Source: an uncultured Peptococcaceae bacterium
Lineage (GTDB): Bacteria; Bacillota; Limnochordia; Darwinibacteriales; Darwinibacteriaceae
Length of the DNA: 64,000 bases
Assembly: GCA_937988745.1 (NCBI GenBank)
Contig: CALKAR010000251.1
Location: forward strand, 6,134 to 70,133
Direction of reading: 5' to 3'
Below, piece by piece: positions 1 to 8,800 of this stretch. How positions within the stretch are numbered: the stretch's first letter is position 1; each line of letters starts with the position of its first letter. The notes under the pieces are model-generated. The model was not told where the DNA came from. It worked only from the letters and a program-made list of their open reading frames with translations, and ran no database searches. The position numbers were made by a program, and so were the translations under genes.

Positions 1-504
1 GGCGATAACAATACAATGCCGCTCCAATTTGAGCGGTTCGATTTAGCGCAGTTGGGTGAAAATGTGCTGCGTGAGTTTCAGATGCTGGACCAAGGCCATG
101 AATTTGAAGCAGCCCTAGAGCCTGCCTTCGTAGAAGCAGACCAGGGCCTGATTAAACAAGCGGTTCGCATATTGATGGATAACGCTGTTAAGTATACTCC
201 ATCAGGGGGAAAGATTCGGCTCATGGTGAGTCAGTCGGACGAAGAGGCCCGTATTACAGTGCAAGATGAAGGGATCGGTATTCCGCCCGAAGACGTTCCG
301 CGCATATTTGACCGGTTTTACCGGGCTGATGAATCACGGGCAAGAGCAACAGGAGGCACCGGTTTAGGGCTGTCTATTGCCCATTGGATAGCCGAGAGCC
401 ACGGCGGGCACTTCGAAGTATTCAGCCGTGAGAACCTCGGCACTCGCATCACGCTTGTCCTACCAGCCATACCAGCGCCTCCTGCGGAGCATGATGGAGA
501 CTAG
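1..504 (+). CDS. Sensor histidine kinase, C-terminal part (5' end outside window)
   Basis: The reading frame is open from the first base, so only the last 167 residues are present. They hold the ATP-binding half of a two-component kinase: an N box (DNAVKYTP), a G1 box (DEGIGIP), an F-box region (IFDRFYRADESR) and a G2 box (GGTGLGLSIA). This order and spacing is that of membrane-bound kinases paired with OmpR-type regulators. The His-containing dimerisation helix and any sensor domain lie upstream. The partner regulator is probably upstream too, since none follows. The stop is part of a CTAG shared with a convergent small gene. Confidence 0.93.
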   Translation, partial: GDNNTMPLQFERFDLAQLGENVLREFQMLDQGHEFEAALEPAFVEADQGLIKQAVRILMDNAVKYTPSGGKIRLMVSQSDEEARITVQDEGIGIPPEDVPRIFDRFYRADESRARATGGTGLGLSIAHWIAESHGGHFEVFSRENLGTRITLVLPAIPAPPAEHDGD

Positions 505-695
505 CGCTCTCTGCGGCGTGTGCGTACATGGCTGCGGGTTGATTGTTGGTTGTCTGGGTTAGGCATGGTTTCATACTGTACTTTTTGACTTTGAGCTTCC
601 CTTCCTCTTGGAGACCCTGTGGGCCGGTGCGTTTCTTCTAAACGCTCCGGCTCTTTGTATCCCTGACGGCCTAAGAAATCCTTTGTGTGAGGCAT
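501..695 (-). CDS. Small hydrophilic basic protein, function unknown
   Basis: A 64-residue frame starts at ATG 695 behind a very strong Shine-Dalgarno (GGAGAGGAGG, 6 bases before the ATG), which is the main reason to believe it is expressed. The product is rich in Arg, Glu, Gln and Pro, has no hydrophobic segment and ends in an Arg-rich tail (RTRRRER). It starts MPHTKDFLGRQGY. I do not recognise the family; size and composition recall small spore-associated or disordered proteins of Bacillota, but no signature is visible. It converges on the kinase gene and both stops use the same palindromic CTAG at 501-504. Confidence 0.55.
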   Translation of the reverse strand: MPHTKDFLGRQGYKEPERLEETHRPTGSPRGREAQSQKVQYETMPNPDNQQSTRSHVRTRRRER

Positions 696-831
696 ACTGT
701 TCCTCCTCTCCATTTCATCTAAGCTTAGTCTTTCCCTTCACTAGGACAAGAATGCTCCCGCAGCTGAGGAAGGACATTTTTCCCAAATATCGAAGTAGGG
801 GATCAATTTAGTAATTAAAGGAGGCAGTACG
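696..831. other. Intergenic region between divergent genes, no clear element
   Basis: This stretch separates the small minus-strand gene from the Ldh2-type dehydrogenase gene. It carries the Shine-Dalgarno sites of both (701-711 on the minus strand and AAAGGAGG near 820 on the plus strand). I could not find a convincing -35/-10 pair, hairpin or RNA gene in it. Confidence 0.5.
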
Positions 832-1968
832 ATGCAGGGAAGACATGGACAAACTGTAGAAACTGTTCCACGAGTGAGTGCTGATGTACTCGAACAATTC
901 ATGGTGGATGTATTTACTGGTGTCGGCGTACCGCTTGAAGATGCCAAGATCTGTGCCGAAGTTCTTATTGCTGCCGACCTCGCGGGAATAGATTCACATG
1001 GGATCAGCCGGCTGAAACCCATCTACTATACTCGCATCAAAGAAGGCATTCTGTCACCGACGACCCAAATTGACATCGTACGGGAGGGTCCGACCACGGC
1101 GCTGTTGGATGGAAACAACGGTATGGGTCATGTGATCGCAAAGCGAGCTATGGAGATTGCTATTGAGAAGGCAAAAGAGTATGGCATGGGCATGGTTGCT
1201 GTGCGCAACTCCAGCCACTACGGTATTGCAGGATACTACACTGAGATGGCCGCTGATGCCGGTATGATCGGCATTTCTGGTACTAATGCTCGTCCTTCTA
1301 TTGCACCAACTTTTGGTGTAGAGAACATGCTGGGAACCAATCCACTTGCATTTGCTATGCCCAGCGATGAACCATTCCACTTCTCCTTAGACTGTGCTAC
1401 AAGTACTGCTCAGCGCGGTAAAATTGAAGTCTATGCTCGCCATAATAGGCCTGTTCCTGAGGGCTGGGTAATCGGTCATGATGGACAGAGCAAGACAGAT
1501 CCTCATGAAATCCTCAAAGATCTCACTGCCGGACTAGCCGCACTAGCACCACTAGGTGGTATTTCGGAAGAAACTGCTGGCTATAAGGGCTATGGCTACG
1601 CCACCGTGGTGGAGATCTTATCGGCTGCACTCCAGGGAGGGCCTTTCCTTAAAGCTCTAATGGGCATTCAGGATGGTAAGAAGGTTCCTCACCGCCTCGG
1701 ACACTTCTTTATTGCGATTGATATCTCCGCTTTCACAGAACTAGACGAATTCAAGCGCACAACTGGTGAGATTCTGCGTCAGCTGCGAGCTTCTAAGAAA
1801 GCTCCTGGCCATGATCGAATCTACACGGCCGGTGAAAAAGAATACTACACACGGCTCGAACGTTCCGAGAAGGGAATTCCGATTGTAGAGAGTCTGCAGC
1901 AGGAGATCAGAGAACTGGTCAGCGAGCTGGAGCTGGATTACGACTTTCCTTTTTTAGACAATAATTAA
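832..1968 (+). CDS. Malate/L-lactate dehydrogenase family oxidoreductase (Ldh2 type)
   Basis: A 378-residue cytoplasmic NAD(P)-dependent 2-hydroxyacid dehydrogenase of the family that includes YlbC/AllD, malate and sulfolactate dehydrogenases, unrelated to classical LDH/MDH. Family marks are DLAGIDSHGISRL near residue 45, GNNGMGHVIAKRAME near 95, and NSSHYGIAGYYTEMA near 125, which carries the catalytic His region; the cofactor-binding GTNPLAFAMP lies near 165. Length fits the family (about 350). ATG 832 follows AAAGGAGG by 7 bases. The true substrate (malate, lactate, ureidoglycolate or another) cannot be read from sequence. It precedes an orphan sensor kinase by 73 bases. Confidence 0.9.
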   Translation: MQGRHGQTVETVPRVSADVLEQFMVDVFTGVGVPLEDAKICAEVLIAADLAGIDSHGISRLKPIYYTRIKEGILSPTTQIDIVREGPTTALLDGNNGMGHVIAKRAMEIAIEKAKEYGMGMVAVRNSSHYGIAGYYTEMAADAGMIGISGTNARPSIAPTFGVENMLGTNPLAFAMPSDEPFHFSLDCATSTAQRGKIEVYARHNRPVPEGWVIGHDGQSKTDPHEILKDLTAGLAALAPLGGISEETAGYKGYGYATVVEILSAALQGGPFLKALMGIQDGKKVPHRLGHFFIAIDISAFTELDEFKRTTGEILRQLRASKKAPGHDRIYTAGEKEYYTRLERSEKGIPIVESLQQEIRELVSELELDYDFPFLDNN

Positions 1969-2041
1969 AAATGTTGGAGGATTAGCCATTATTACTATCG
2001 AAGTTAACAAGTAATCCCGTTACAAGTATGAGAGGTTACTT

Positions 2042-3433
2042 ATGAACCTGCATAATCGCGTCAGTACAGGTGTGCTGGTTGCTGTGGTACTAGTAGTAAT
2101 GGTGTGGCTTGGCCTCCAAAATTTTCCTGCATTTCACTTAGTACTTGAGCTTGTAGGTGTTTCGATCAGCATTGCCATCTTTTCGATGGGCTGGAACACC
2201 CGGCATTTAACAGCCCATGACTTTTTCGCTGTCATGGGCTGTGGTTATCTAGGGAGTGCCTTTCTGGAGCTGCTGCATATAGTAACTCATCCTGGAATGC
2301 CCAGTTGGACTTGGACAAATCCAAATTTGTCCGTCGAATGTCTGCTGGCATCCCGGACAATTGTCTTAGCCGCTTTTCATTACGCGATCTATGTTCGAAA
2401 ACGTCAACTGCGTGTCAAGCATGAGGCACTGCTCGGATTCTTTATCATTCTTGTTGGACTCGGTGCTCTGCTGGCGGTGCTCCATGGTACTTCCATCGGC
2501 GAAATCCTGGTCCCTACATGGCGCCTTCCCTGGCAGATGATCTGGCGGGCAGTCTTAGTCGGAGCAATGGTTTTTGGGTTCTGGGAGCTTAACAAAATCA
2601 AGGATTTCAGGGCCAATGGCCTCAGCTTTTATGTGAACCTCATCATCTTATCGAGGTCCGCAGCTGAACTGGCTTTTACGCTGCGGACAGATCCTTCAGG
2701 ACACGCGGCGCTTATCGCCCATTTTCTAAAATTAGTTTCTCAGTTTGGCGTTTACCGGGTCCTAGTGGTGATGACGATGCAGAATCCTTACAATACTCTC
2801 TTCCAAGACCTTACTGATGCGGTCTTATTTCTGCGAGCCCAGCGCCATGATATGCTCAACGATCTAACCTTGGCCTCGACTTATCTGCAGCTGAATCGTC
2901 CGAGAGAAGCCCAGCAGTGTCTTGAGGTGCTTGCAGCGGACCTTTCGGACCGCTATAACTATACAACTCTTCCGAAAGATGCTTGGTTTCAGATCATCAA
3001 TGCAAAGTCTCGCATCGCGCGGGAGAAGGGCATTAAATTCCGCTATAGACTCGAGGCTCCTATGCCTAACGATTTTAACCAGCGCCGTCTCTTGCCAAAG
3101 GTGGTAGCTAACCTGCTTGACAACGCTATCGATGCTGCTGCACTTGGTGAGGATCCCTGGATTTCGCTGGAATGGACTGCTGAGGCAGGCGATAATGTCC
3201 TGCGGGTAACCAACAGTGGACCGCCCATCCCTGATGAAATACAGGCTCAGCTGTTTGAACCAGGCCTCAGCACCAAGGGTGATGATCGTGGTTTTGGGTT
3301 GACCATCTGCCGCAAGATCGCTAATGAATTAGGCGGCAGGCTGGTTATCGAGAACAGCTTTGATTCTACCAGCTTTGTCCTGATTTTACCGAACGTAAGG
3401 GCCGAAAATATGCGTGAGGCTGCTTATCTATAG
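2042..3433 (+). CDS. MASE3-domain sensor kinase with Spo0B-like phosphoacceptor helix
   Basis: 463 residues. The first 240 or so form about seven membrane helices of the MASE3 type (motifs IFSMGWN and YLGSAFLELLHIVTHPGM). A short Spo0B-type helix follows, with the likely phosphorylated His in LRAQRHDMLNDL near residue 276, as in DcuS/CitA and AgrC-like kinases. The ATPase domain has LLDNAIDAA (N box) and a GFGLTICRKIANELGG G2 box. MASE3 is a membrane sensor module whose ligand is unknown. No response regulator adjoins the gene, so it is an orphan kinase in this window. GAGAGG precedes ATG 2042. It may be co-transcribed with the dehydrogenase gene upstream. Confidence 0.88.
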   Translation: MNLHNRVSTGVLVAVVLVVMVWLGLQNFPAFHLVLELVGVSISIAIFSMGWNTRHLTAHDFFAVMGCGYLGSAFLELLHIVTHPGMPSWTWTNPNLSVECLLASRTIVLAAFHYAIYVRKRQLRVKHEALLGFFIILVGLGALLAVLHGTSIGEILVPTWRLPWQMIWRAVLVGAMVFGFWELNKIKDFRANGLSFYVNLIILSRSAAELAFTLRTDPSGHAALIAHFLKLVSQFGVYRVLVVMTMQNPYNTLFQDLTDAVLFLRAQRHDMLNDLTLASTYLQLNRPREAQQCLEVLAADLSDRYNYTTLPKDAWFQIINAKSRIAREKGIKFRYRLEAPMPNDFNQRRLLPKVVANLLDNAIDAAALGEDPWISLEWTAEAGDNVLRVTNSGPPIPDEIQAQLFEPGLSTKGDDRGFGLTICRKIANELGGRLVIENSFDSTSFVLILPNVRAENMREAAYL

Positions 3434-3442
3434 GTTTGGATA

Positions 3443-3988
3443 TCAGTCATCGTCAAAGTCGTCTAGGTCGTCTAGGTCATCGTTCCAATCGTCATCATCG
3501 TCATGGTCTTTTACATCCAGTTCAACAGCGCCTCGGGTACCGTCCTTGAGGCGGTATTCTACCTCAAACTCATCCACATCACTTTGGGCAATTTCGAGTT
3601 GGTCCAGAATGGCTTGAATCAGATTCAGCGGTTCATTACTGGTTAGGGGAGGAATCGCTGCTGCGATACCTTCCACTTGATTGATAGCGTCTTGACCTGT
3701 AATTTCTGGATTATCTGGTTGGTTACCTCGTCTGATGCGCGCCCTTGGGTCCCGGCCTTCACTTGCGCTGTACGTTACCTCAATCTCAGCATCGTTCATG
3801 AGCTCGATTTCAACATCAAACCAGACAATATCTTCTAATTTGTTGTTTGCCTGAGCAGCCTGCAGGCGAATTTCCTCGTTGGTTTCCGGTTCTGGTGCAC
3901 TTTGGTTTCCCAGCCAACCCTGGGCGTAGACTAAAGCACCCAGGATTACGGCAATAATTAAAACGGGTAGAAAACGCTCGTACTTCAT
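3443..3988 (-). CDS. Membrane-anchored protein with Asp-rich C-terminus
   Basis: 181 residues. One N-terminal hydrophobic segment (LPVLIIAVILGALVYA, residues 7-22) is an uncleaved anchor or signal. An extracytoplasmic domain follows, with two similar beta-type stretches (DIVWFDVEIEL and DEFEVEYRLKDG) resembling PepSY/YusW-like small domains; this match is weak. The last 21 residues contain 15 Asp, a likely divalent-cation-binding or simply very acidic tail. The start is supported by AAAGGAG ahead of the ATG. It converges on the MASE3 kinase with only 9 bases between stops. Function unknown. Confidence 0.75.
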   Translation of the reverse strand: MKYERFLPVLIIAVILGALVYAQGWLGNQSAPEPETNEEIRLQAAQANNKLEDIVWFDVEIELMNDAEIEVTYSASEGRDPRARIRRGNQPDNPEITGQDAINQVEGIAAAIPPLTSNEPLNLIQAILDQLEIAQSDVDEFEVEYRLKDGTRGAVELDVKDHDDDDDWNDDLDDLDDFDDD

Positions 3989-4112
3989 CTGCTATGGCTC
4001 CTTTCAGATGGTGCTGACTCTTAGTCTACCCAGATTTCTGTATAGAAATAGTGCGGTGACGTTCGCTGAGGAGGGGTTTTTTGGGTGCACCTGCATTTTC
4101 TGGGGAAAGTGC

Positions 4113-4141
4113 TTGACATTTCCATTAATAAGAGTTATTAT
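4113..4141 (+). promoter_or_regulatory. Sigma-A promoter of dps
   Basis: A consensus -35 TTGACA (4113-4118) and a -10 TATTAT (4136-4141) are separated by exactly 17 bases, about 50 bases before the dps start. It is among the best sigma-A matches in the window. Confidence 0.85.
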
Positions 4142-4145
4142 TAAT
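4124..4145. promoter_or_regulatory. PerR/Fur-like operator over the dps promoter
   Basis: ATTAATAA (4124-4131) and TTATTAAT (4138-4145) form a perfect inverted repeat. The inner 15 bases (4126-4140, TAATAAGAGTTATTA) form a 7-1-7 near-palindrome like the PerR box (TTATAATNATTATAA). It covers the spacer and the -10, so binding would block polymerase. Peroxide control by PerR of Dps/MrgA is established in Bacillus; here it is inferred from the site. Confidence 0.65.
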
Positions 4146-4190
4146 ATGGAATCGCCAAAGGGCTAAAAATTATCTGAGGAGGCTAATGTG

Positions 4191-4664
4191 ATGAGCACTA
4201 ACATTATTGGATTACCAGTTGAAGGAAGCAAGAAGGTTGCCGAACATTTGAACAAGTACTTAGCTAATCTGCATGTGCTGTATACTAAGCTGCATAACTA
4301 CCACTGGAACGTGGAAGGTAGAGGATTCTTTACTCTTCATGCGAAGCTTGAAGAGCTGTATGACGGTGTAGCAGAGGAAATTGACGAAGTGGCAGAGCGG
4401 GTCCTTCAGCTTGGAGAGCGGCCATTAGCTTCGCTAGCAGATTATCTTAAAGTTGCTGAGCTGAAGGAAGCTCCAAGCGAGGGCATCGACAGTGAAGCGT
4501 TGGTTAAGGCTTTAGCAGAAGACTTCAAGACCTTGATTACCGGCCTGCGTGCTGGTATCGAAGCAGCTCAAGAAATCGGCGATGAAGTCACCGTCGATCT
4601 GATGATTGGCTCCTTGGCCAACCTGGAGAAACAGCTCTGGATGCTGGATGCATACCTGAAATAA
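4191..4664 (+). CDS. dps: Dps-family ferritin-like DNA protection protein
   Basis: 157 residues, the usual size for Dps/MrgA. These proteins form 12-subunit shells that oxidise Fe(II) with peroxide and store the iron, sparing DNA. The ferroxidase ligands are visible: LHNYHWNVEGRGFFTLHAKLEELYDG supplies His and, with the next segment (EEIDEVAERVLQLG), the Asp/Glu ligands shared across the dimer interface. GAGGAGG at 4176-4182 sits 8 bases before ATG 4191; the GTG at 4188 is less well placed. It is a single-gene unit with a sigma-A promoter, a PerR-like operator and a terminator. Confidence 0.95.
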   Translation: MSTNIIGLPVEGSKKVAEHLNKYLANLHVLYTKLHNYHWNVEGRGFFTLHAKLEELYDGVAEEIDEVAERVLQLGERPLASLADYLKVAELKEAPSEGIDSEALVKALAEDFKTLITGLRAGIEAAQEIGDEVTVDLMIGSLANLEKQLWMLDAYLK

Positions 4665-4678
4665 GCGAACGTATTGAA

Positions 4679-4705
4679 CCAGCCTGCTGACAGCAGGCTG
4701 GTTTT
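4679..4705 (+). terminator. Rho-independent terminator of dps
   Basis: Stem CCAGCCTGCT/AGCAGGCTGG with a 3-base loop followed by TTTT, 15 bases after the dps stop. It also overlaps the last codon of the convergent gene. Confidence 0.88.
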
Positions 4706-5207
4706 ATATTCCCCTCAACATTTTCCAGCGTTTTATGCTACCCTCGGAGAACAGTTTGAAAACAGCTGTTTCCCGAAAGATGAACTCATAACTTGGTGAA
4801 TATCCCTCAAGTTGTCTTTGATATTTATTAAAGTCATTAGACCGCAGCCTCGTAGCCAATGTGATATGTGGGTGATAAGGCCTTTTCTCTCGCGGAATCC
4901 CATGTTCAGCGAGGATCTCTGCCAAATCCTGTTGGAAGCTGCGCAGCTCTGGACTGAGTTCCACATTGACAAATAGTACTCTTCTCCCAAAATTCCCCAA
5001 TCCTTCTCCACGGATCAAGAACGGTCCATGACGTTTCTCTACATCCTTGACGATCTGCAGAAGTCTCTCATAGTCGTGCGCCCACGTAAATGGAGGAATG
5101 AGTGTTATGTGGGGTGCCGTCCGAGGAGCACGGAATTTCCTCCGCCATTTTTCGATCTCCGCTTCGAGCGTTTTCGGAAGAGCAATACCTAAGAAATAGT
5201 TCTGCAT
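4704..5207 (-). CDS. thpR: 2'-5' RNA ligase / cyclic phosphodiesterase family protein (ThpR-like)
   Basis: 167 residues of the 2H phosphoesterase superfamily. The two catalytic HxT motifs are present: HITLIPPF near residue 45 and HPHITLAT near residue 125. Members hydrolyse RNA 2',3'-cyclic phosphates or join 2'-5' ends; the physiological substrate is generally unknown. The start is placed at ATG 5207 (MQNYFLGIALP, the family's N-terminal beta strand) behind AAAGGATGG; a longer frame exists upstream but would cover the promoter. Divergent from the tetR-type gene. Confidence 0.88.
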   Translation of the reverse strand: MQNYFLGIALPKTLEAEIEKWRRKFRAPRTAPHITLIPPFTWAHDYERLLQIVKDVEKRHGPFLIRGEGLGNFGRRVLFVNVELSPELRSFQQDLAEILAEHGIPREKRPYHPHITLATRLRSNDFNKYQRQLEGYSPSYEFIFRETAVFKLFSEGSIKRWKMLRGI

Positions 5208-5226
5208 AGACACCATCCTTTCATAT

Positions 5227-5254
5227 GTTATAATTAAATCAGACAACTTGTCGA
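5227..5254 (-). promoter_or_regulatory. Probable promoter of the ThpR-like gene
   Basis: On the minus strand TCGACA (5254-5249) and TATAAC (5232-5227) are 16 bases apart, just ahead of ATG 5207. The -35 overlaps a GTCG/CGAC inverted repeat (5250-5263), so the divergent TetR-type regulator could affect both genes. Confidence 0.5.
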
Positions 5255-5263
5255 ACGAACGAC
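5250..5263. promoter_or_regulatory. Candidate TetR-type operator
   Basis: Inverted repeat GTCG-AACGAA-CGAC in the short divergent region between thpR-like and the TetR gene, 25 bases before the regulator start. TetR-family proteins usually bind such repeats at their own promoter. The half-sites are short, so this is tentative. Confidence 0.35.
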
Positions 5264-5288
5264 CGATTTATATAAGGAGACTGCAGTT

Positions 5289-5840
5289 ATGAATAGAACT
5301 CAAGAAGAGCAAATACTTGAAGCGGCGTACACCTGCATTGCCCGCGAGGGCTATGCAAATGTAAGCCTCCGTCAAATTGCTCAGGAGGCGGGAGTAGCAG
5401 TCAGCCAGATCAGCTATCACTTTAAGAACAAAGAGGGGCTGCTTCTGGCGGTTATTTCACAAGCTGCAGACCGATACAACAAGCTCCTCAAGGAAAACAT
5501 CGCACTCAGTCAATCACCTGCAGAAAGAGGTCAGCGGCTGATCTCCTTGTTCAAGGATGCGCTTCTCAAGGATGCGGGTCTCTTTAAAGTCATCTATGAT
5601 TCATCAGGCCTAGCCCTCTTTTCAGAAACATTCCGGATCAAGATGCGAGAGGTGTTCTCTGGCATTATGGAACAAATTGTGCAGGAAATTGAGGCGGTTG
5701 TGCATTCCCGTAAGGAAGCCGCCACCCTTTCCCGCCTAGTCTTCTCACTTTACTTAGGTACCGCAATTCAGTATCTGCTTGAACCAGATGACCCAGCTGT
5801 TCTTGCCTCTCTGGACCTACTCGAACGTCTGTTTAAATAA
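5289..5840 (+). CDS. TetR/AcrR-family transcriptional regulator
   Basis: 183 residues. The N-terminal helix-turn-helix of the family is clear: ILEAAYTCIAREGYANVSLR, then QIAQEAGVAVSQISYHFKNKEGLL (residues 9-55). The variable C-terminal part would bind a small hydrophobic ligand. AAGGAG precedes ATG 5289. It is separated by only 18 bases from the RND exporter gene and is very probably its local repressor, the usual arrangement for drug or lipid exporters. Confidence 0.93.
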   Translation: MNRTQEEQILEAAYTCIAREGYANVSLRQIAQEAGVAVSQISYHFKNKEGLLLAVISQAADRYNKLLKENIALSQSPAERGQRLISLFKDALLKDAGLFKVIYDSSGLALFSETFRIKMREVFSGIMEQIVQEIEAVVHSRKEAATLSRLVFSLYLGTAIQYLLEPDDPAVLASLDLLERLFK

Positions 5841-5858
5841 AGCAGTGAGGTGGTAGCG

Positions 5859-8800
5859 GTGAAAAGGCTGATTAAGTCGGTGCTGACAAGACCCTGGTTG
5901 TATATCGGATCTGCCATTGTGTTGACTCTGGTGCTAGGTGCGTTTATTCCCCGGCTTCAGTTTGATGCGAGCATCATGAATATGGTGCCCGATGACGACC
6001 CGGTCTTAATAGAACTGCTGGAGGTAACGAAAGATTTCGGGTCTCAAGAGCTGTTTGCCGTTGCTCTGCGTGCGGAAAACATCTACACACCTGGTGTCCT
6101 GCATAAAATCGACTCTCTGGGCAAAAGTATTGCTGCACTGCCCGGTGTAAGTAAAGTTGAAACTCCGCTGAACATTCAGTATATCGATAGTGGCTTCTTT
6201 GGAATCGACATCCGCCCCATAACAGAGACTGTTCCGCAAACTCCCGAAGAAATCGCCGCGTTTAAGACTGATTTTCAAACAACGCCTTATGCCGGCAGAC
6301 TAATTACTGATGATGGTACAGGTGCCATGCTCTTGGTTCAGTTTGAGCCGTGGGATGATGAGGAAAAGCAAGCGATAGTAAATCAAATCGAAGAAATCGT
6401 CCGCGCCTACCAGGGACCAGAGAAACTCTATGTTGTCGGCGATCTGTACATTTTCAACTACACTGAACATGCCATGCGGCAGGATCTAGTCAAGCTGGTT
6501 CCGTTTGTAGCTGTAGTCATCATTGCTGTTCTCTATTTAACCTTCCATTCCCCCATGGGTGTCCTTATTCCATTAATAACCGTTTTTACCAGTTTAGTCT
6601 GGACCATCGGCCTCATGGCATTCTTTGAAGTGCCTGTATCCATAATTTCCATGGTTCTGCCGGTCATCCTTCTCACATTAGGTGTTGCTTCAGGCATCCA
6701 TATTCTCAACAAGTATCAGGAACTCTTGGCTCAAGGTTTAGACAAGGTAGCTGCCCTTAAGCAGACTTTTGAAGACATAACCTCACCTGTGGTGATGGCA
6801 GCGCTCACAACATCTGCCGGTTTCATGTCGCTGGTAACAGCCTTTGTGCAGCCAATTCGTGAATTTGGAGTCTTTACTGCCTTCGGCGTATTTGCCGCGA
6901 TGGTTTTATCTCTTACCGTAGTACCGGCTATCTTGGTCTTGGTGAAGCCGCCTGCTGCGAAGGGGCCGAGAGACGGTAAGAAACAGGATAACCTCCTCAC
7001 ACTCATATTGGAGTGGGCAGCTGAAATGACTCTTGATCGAGGGTCTTTGGTGCTGATAACAGCCGCAATGCTGCTCGCTGTCATGGTGTTTGGTGCCAGC
7101 CGCATTCAGCTAGAGAGCAACATTATCAACTACTTTGCTGATCACACACCGATCCGGCAGAGTACTGCTCTTGTGGAGGATGTCTTCGGTGGCAGTATGC
7201 AGCTGGCTGTCGTGTTTGATACGGGACAACCCGATGGAATAAAGGAACCAGAAGTTCTGCAGAAGATTGAGCAGGCTCAGGAGTACCTCAATTCTTTTTC
7301 GACCATTAATCATGCCATGTCGATCGTAGATGTGTTGAAAACCATGAACCAGGCGCTTTGGGATGGGGATCCAGAGTTCTTCACTCTGCCCGAAACACGT
7401 GAGGCAGTGGCACAGCAGCTGCTTCTCTTTACGATGCAGGGTGGTTCGGGACTGGAGTCTTTGGTTTCGTATGATTACCAACAGGCCTTGATTAATGCGC
7501 AGATGAAAACCCTGGACGCGCAGGAACTGGCAGATGTAATTGCAGCTGTCGAGCAATATATGGAGCAGGAGTTTGGCTCTGATCCAAACCTCAAAGTCAC
7601 TGTTACGGGTACTCCCAAGGTAATGATGCGGCTGATGGATCGATACGTGCAGACTCAAGTCTCCAGTTTAGCCTCTTCCACAATCGGAGTTGGGCTGATT
7701 GTTATGCTTCTCATGCGGAGTATCGTTCTCGGATTGCTCTGCCTGATACCTCTAGTTTTTACAGTAGCTGTAAACTTCGGTGTGATGGGCTTTGTTGGTA
7801 TCCCCCTCGATGCCGTCACGTCGATTATCGCCAGTCTCGTGATGGGGATCGGGATTGACTATGCTGTTCACTATGTGAGCCGCTTCCGCCTCGAACGAGA
7901 AGGCGGCCGGTCGTTCCGAGAGGCGGTACGGAATGCCGGTACTACGAGCGGCCGCGCAATTATCTATAATGCTGTCGCTCTTGTGGCCGGCTTCTTAGTA
8001 CTCGTCTTTTCTGAGTCATTCCGAGCGATTGCCATCTTCGGATACCTAATGGCATTGACCATGGTGATCAGCAGCGCTGCAACACTGCTGATCATTCCAG
8101 TGCTGTTGGATTTATATGAGAATAGCAAGGTAGAAAGGAGTAGAAGCATGCGACGGATGGCGGTGTTCTTGATTGCAGCTTGTTTGGCCTTTAGCGGTTC
8201 TGTTTGGGCGAAGGAGCTTACTGGTGATGAGATTTTGCAGAAACTGGAGATTTCTAACCTTCTTTCTGGTTCTGGCACAGCAGAACTGGAGATGATTACC
8301 GAAAACGCCCAGGGAGTGCAGCGCAGCTACAACCTGCGGATCTACCGAAAGCAGGAAGAAAAGAGTGAAAGTCAGCTGCTGGAATATCTTGGGCCTGCAG
8401 ACGTTCGAGGAACGAAGTTTCTTGCCCAAAAAGAGGGAGACGAAGGCAGTCAGATGTGGCTTTACCTGCCAGCTCTTGGGCGGGAAAGACGCATCGCTGC
8501 CAATATGGCAGGGGACAAGTTTATGGGAACCGATTTCACCTACGAAGAAATTGCAGGAGACTTTGATTATCAGAACCAGTACACAGCGGACCGACTTCCC
8601 GACGAAGAACTCAACGGACAGTTGGTTTACGTACTCGACCTGACTCCTACAGCGGATACTCCCTATGGGCGTATTAAGATGTGGGTTCTGCAGGAACGTG
8701 TACTCCCAGTCAAACTTGAACTTTTCAGTGGAGATCAGGGTTCACCAGCTAAAACTCTGCTGTTAGATGATTATCGAACAGTTGAAGAACAGCCCATACC

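Noticed and set aside
608..811. Open frame on the plus strand before the Ldh2-type gene
   Set aside because: No ribosome site, composition unlike a protein, and it lies antisense to the better supported small minus-strand gene.
3443..3510. Short tandem DNA repeats (GTC/ATC-rich) resembling a microsatellite
   Set aside because: They encode the Asp-rich tail of the minus-strand protein; coding low complexity explains them.
5271..5276. TATAAG with TTGTCG 17 bases upstream as a promoter for the TetR gene
   Set aside because: The start point would fall after the ribosome site, leaving the message almost leaderless.
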